The position numbers and the translations under genes are program-made. A stretch of 64,000 nt of DNA from Effrenium voratum (Eukaryota > Sar > Dinophyceae > Suessiales > Symbiodiniaceae), in assembly GCA_963377175.1 (NCBI GenBank), contig CAUJNA010003316.1:879501-943500 (forward strand), in the 5' to 3' direction. A model generated the notes under the pieces. The model was given only the letters and a program-made list of their open reading frames with translations. It was not told where the DNA came from and did not search any database. Every line of letters starts with the position of its first letter. The first letter of the stretch is position 1. Shown here in pieces: positions 63,986 through 64,000 of the stretch.

Positions 63986-64000
63986 GTGGCTTGATTATGA

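Overview
Organism. This is nuclear DNA of a flagellated protist, most likely a dinoflagellate (Suessiales/Symbiodiniaceae-like; inferred, about 75% sure). Reasons: tiny exons of a ciliary gene in very long introns; splice donors that are mostly GC, plus GT and a few GA, all with AG acceptors; introns full of small terminal-inverted-repeat elements and satellites; every recognised gene on the plus strand. There is no sign of bacterial operons or CRISPR. Family names come from recalled protein families, not from a search.

Layout. Bases 229 to about 53,198 hold the middle and C-terminal part of a HYDIN-like gene (central-pair apparatus protein of motile cilia). I resolve 39 exons of 19-96 bp that, spliced in order and phase, give a chain of ASH/MSP-type beta domains collinear with animal HYDIN. 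Exons are only about 4% of the interval. Introns carry at least seven families of short inverted-repeat elements, a LINE fragment near 36.6-37.2 kb, several minisatellites (13.1-14.9 kb), a 188-bp satellite (27.9-29.9 kb), long simple repeats (GT, AGT, GGGT, GAT) and, in one intron (38,172-41,706), a complete nested LRAT-domain gene followed by tandem copies of its own 3' end.

From 53,515 a second plus-strand gene begins: a divergent actin-like protein. Eight exons cover roughly the N-terminal 60% of the actin fold; the rest is not visible before a satellite block of 600-750 bp units that fills 58.7-64 kb to the window end. HYDIN's last part (after the sheet at 53.15 kb) is not found in order; one HYDIN-like peptide at 56.65 kb sits inside an actin-like intron.

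Most notable: the GC-donor-dominated splice pattern, direct repeats spanning several splice junctions, and an internal empty-site/filled-site pair at 49.83-50.07 kb showing TA-target insertion of one intron-resident element. Together these suggest that mobile elements shaped these introns (introner-like behaviour).
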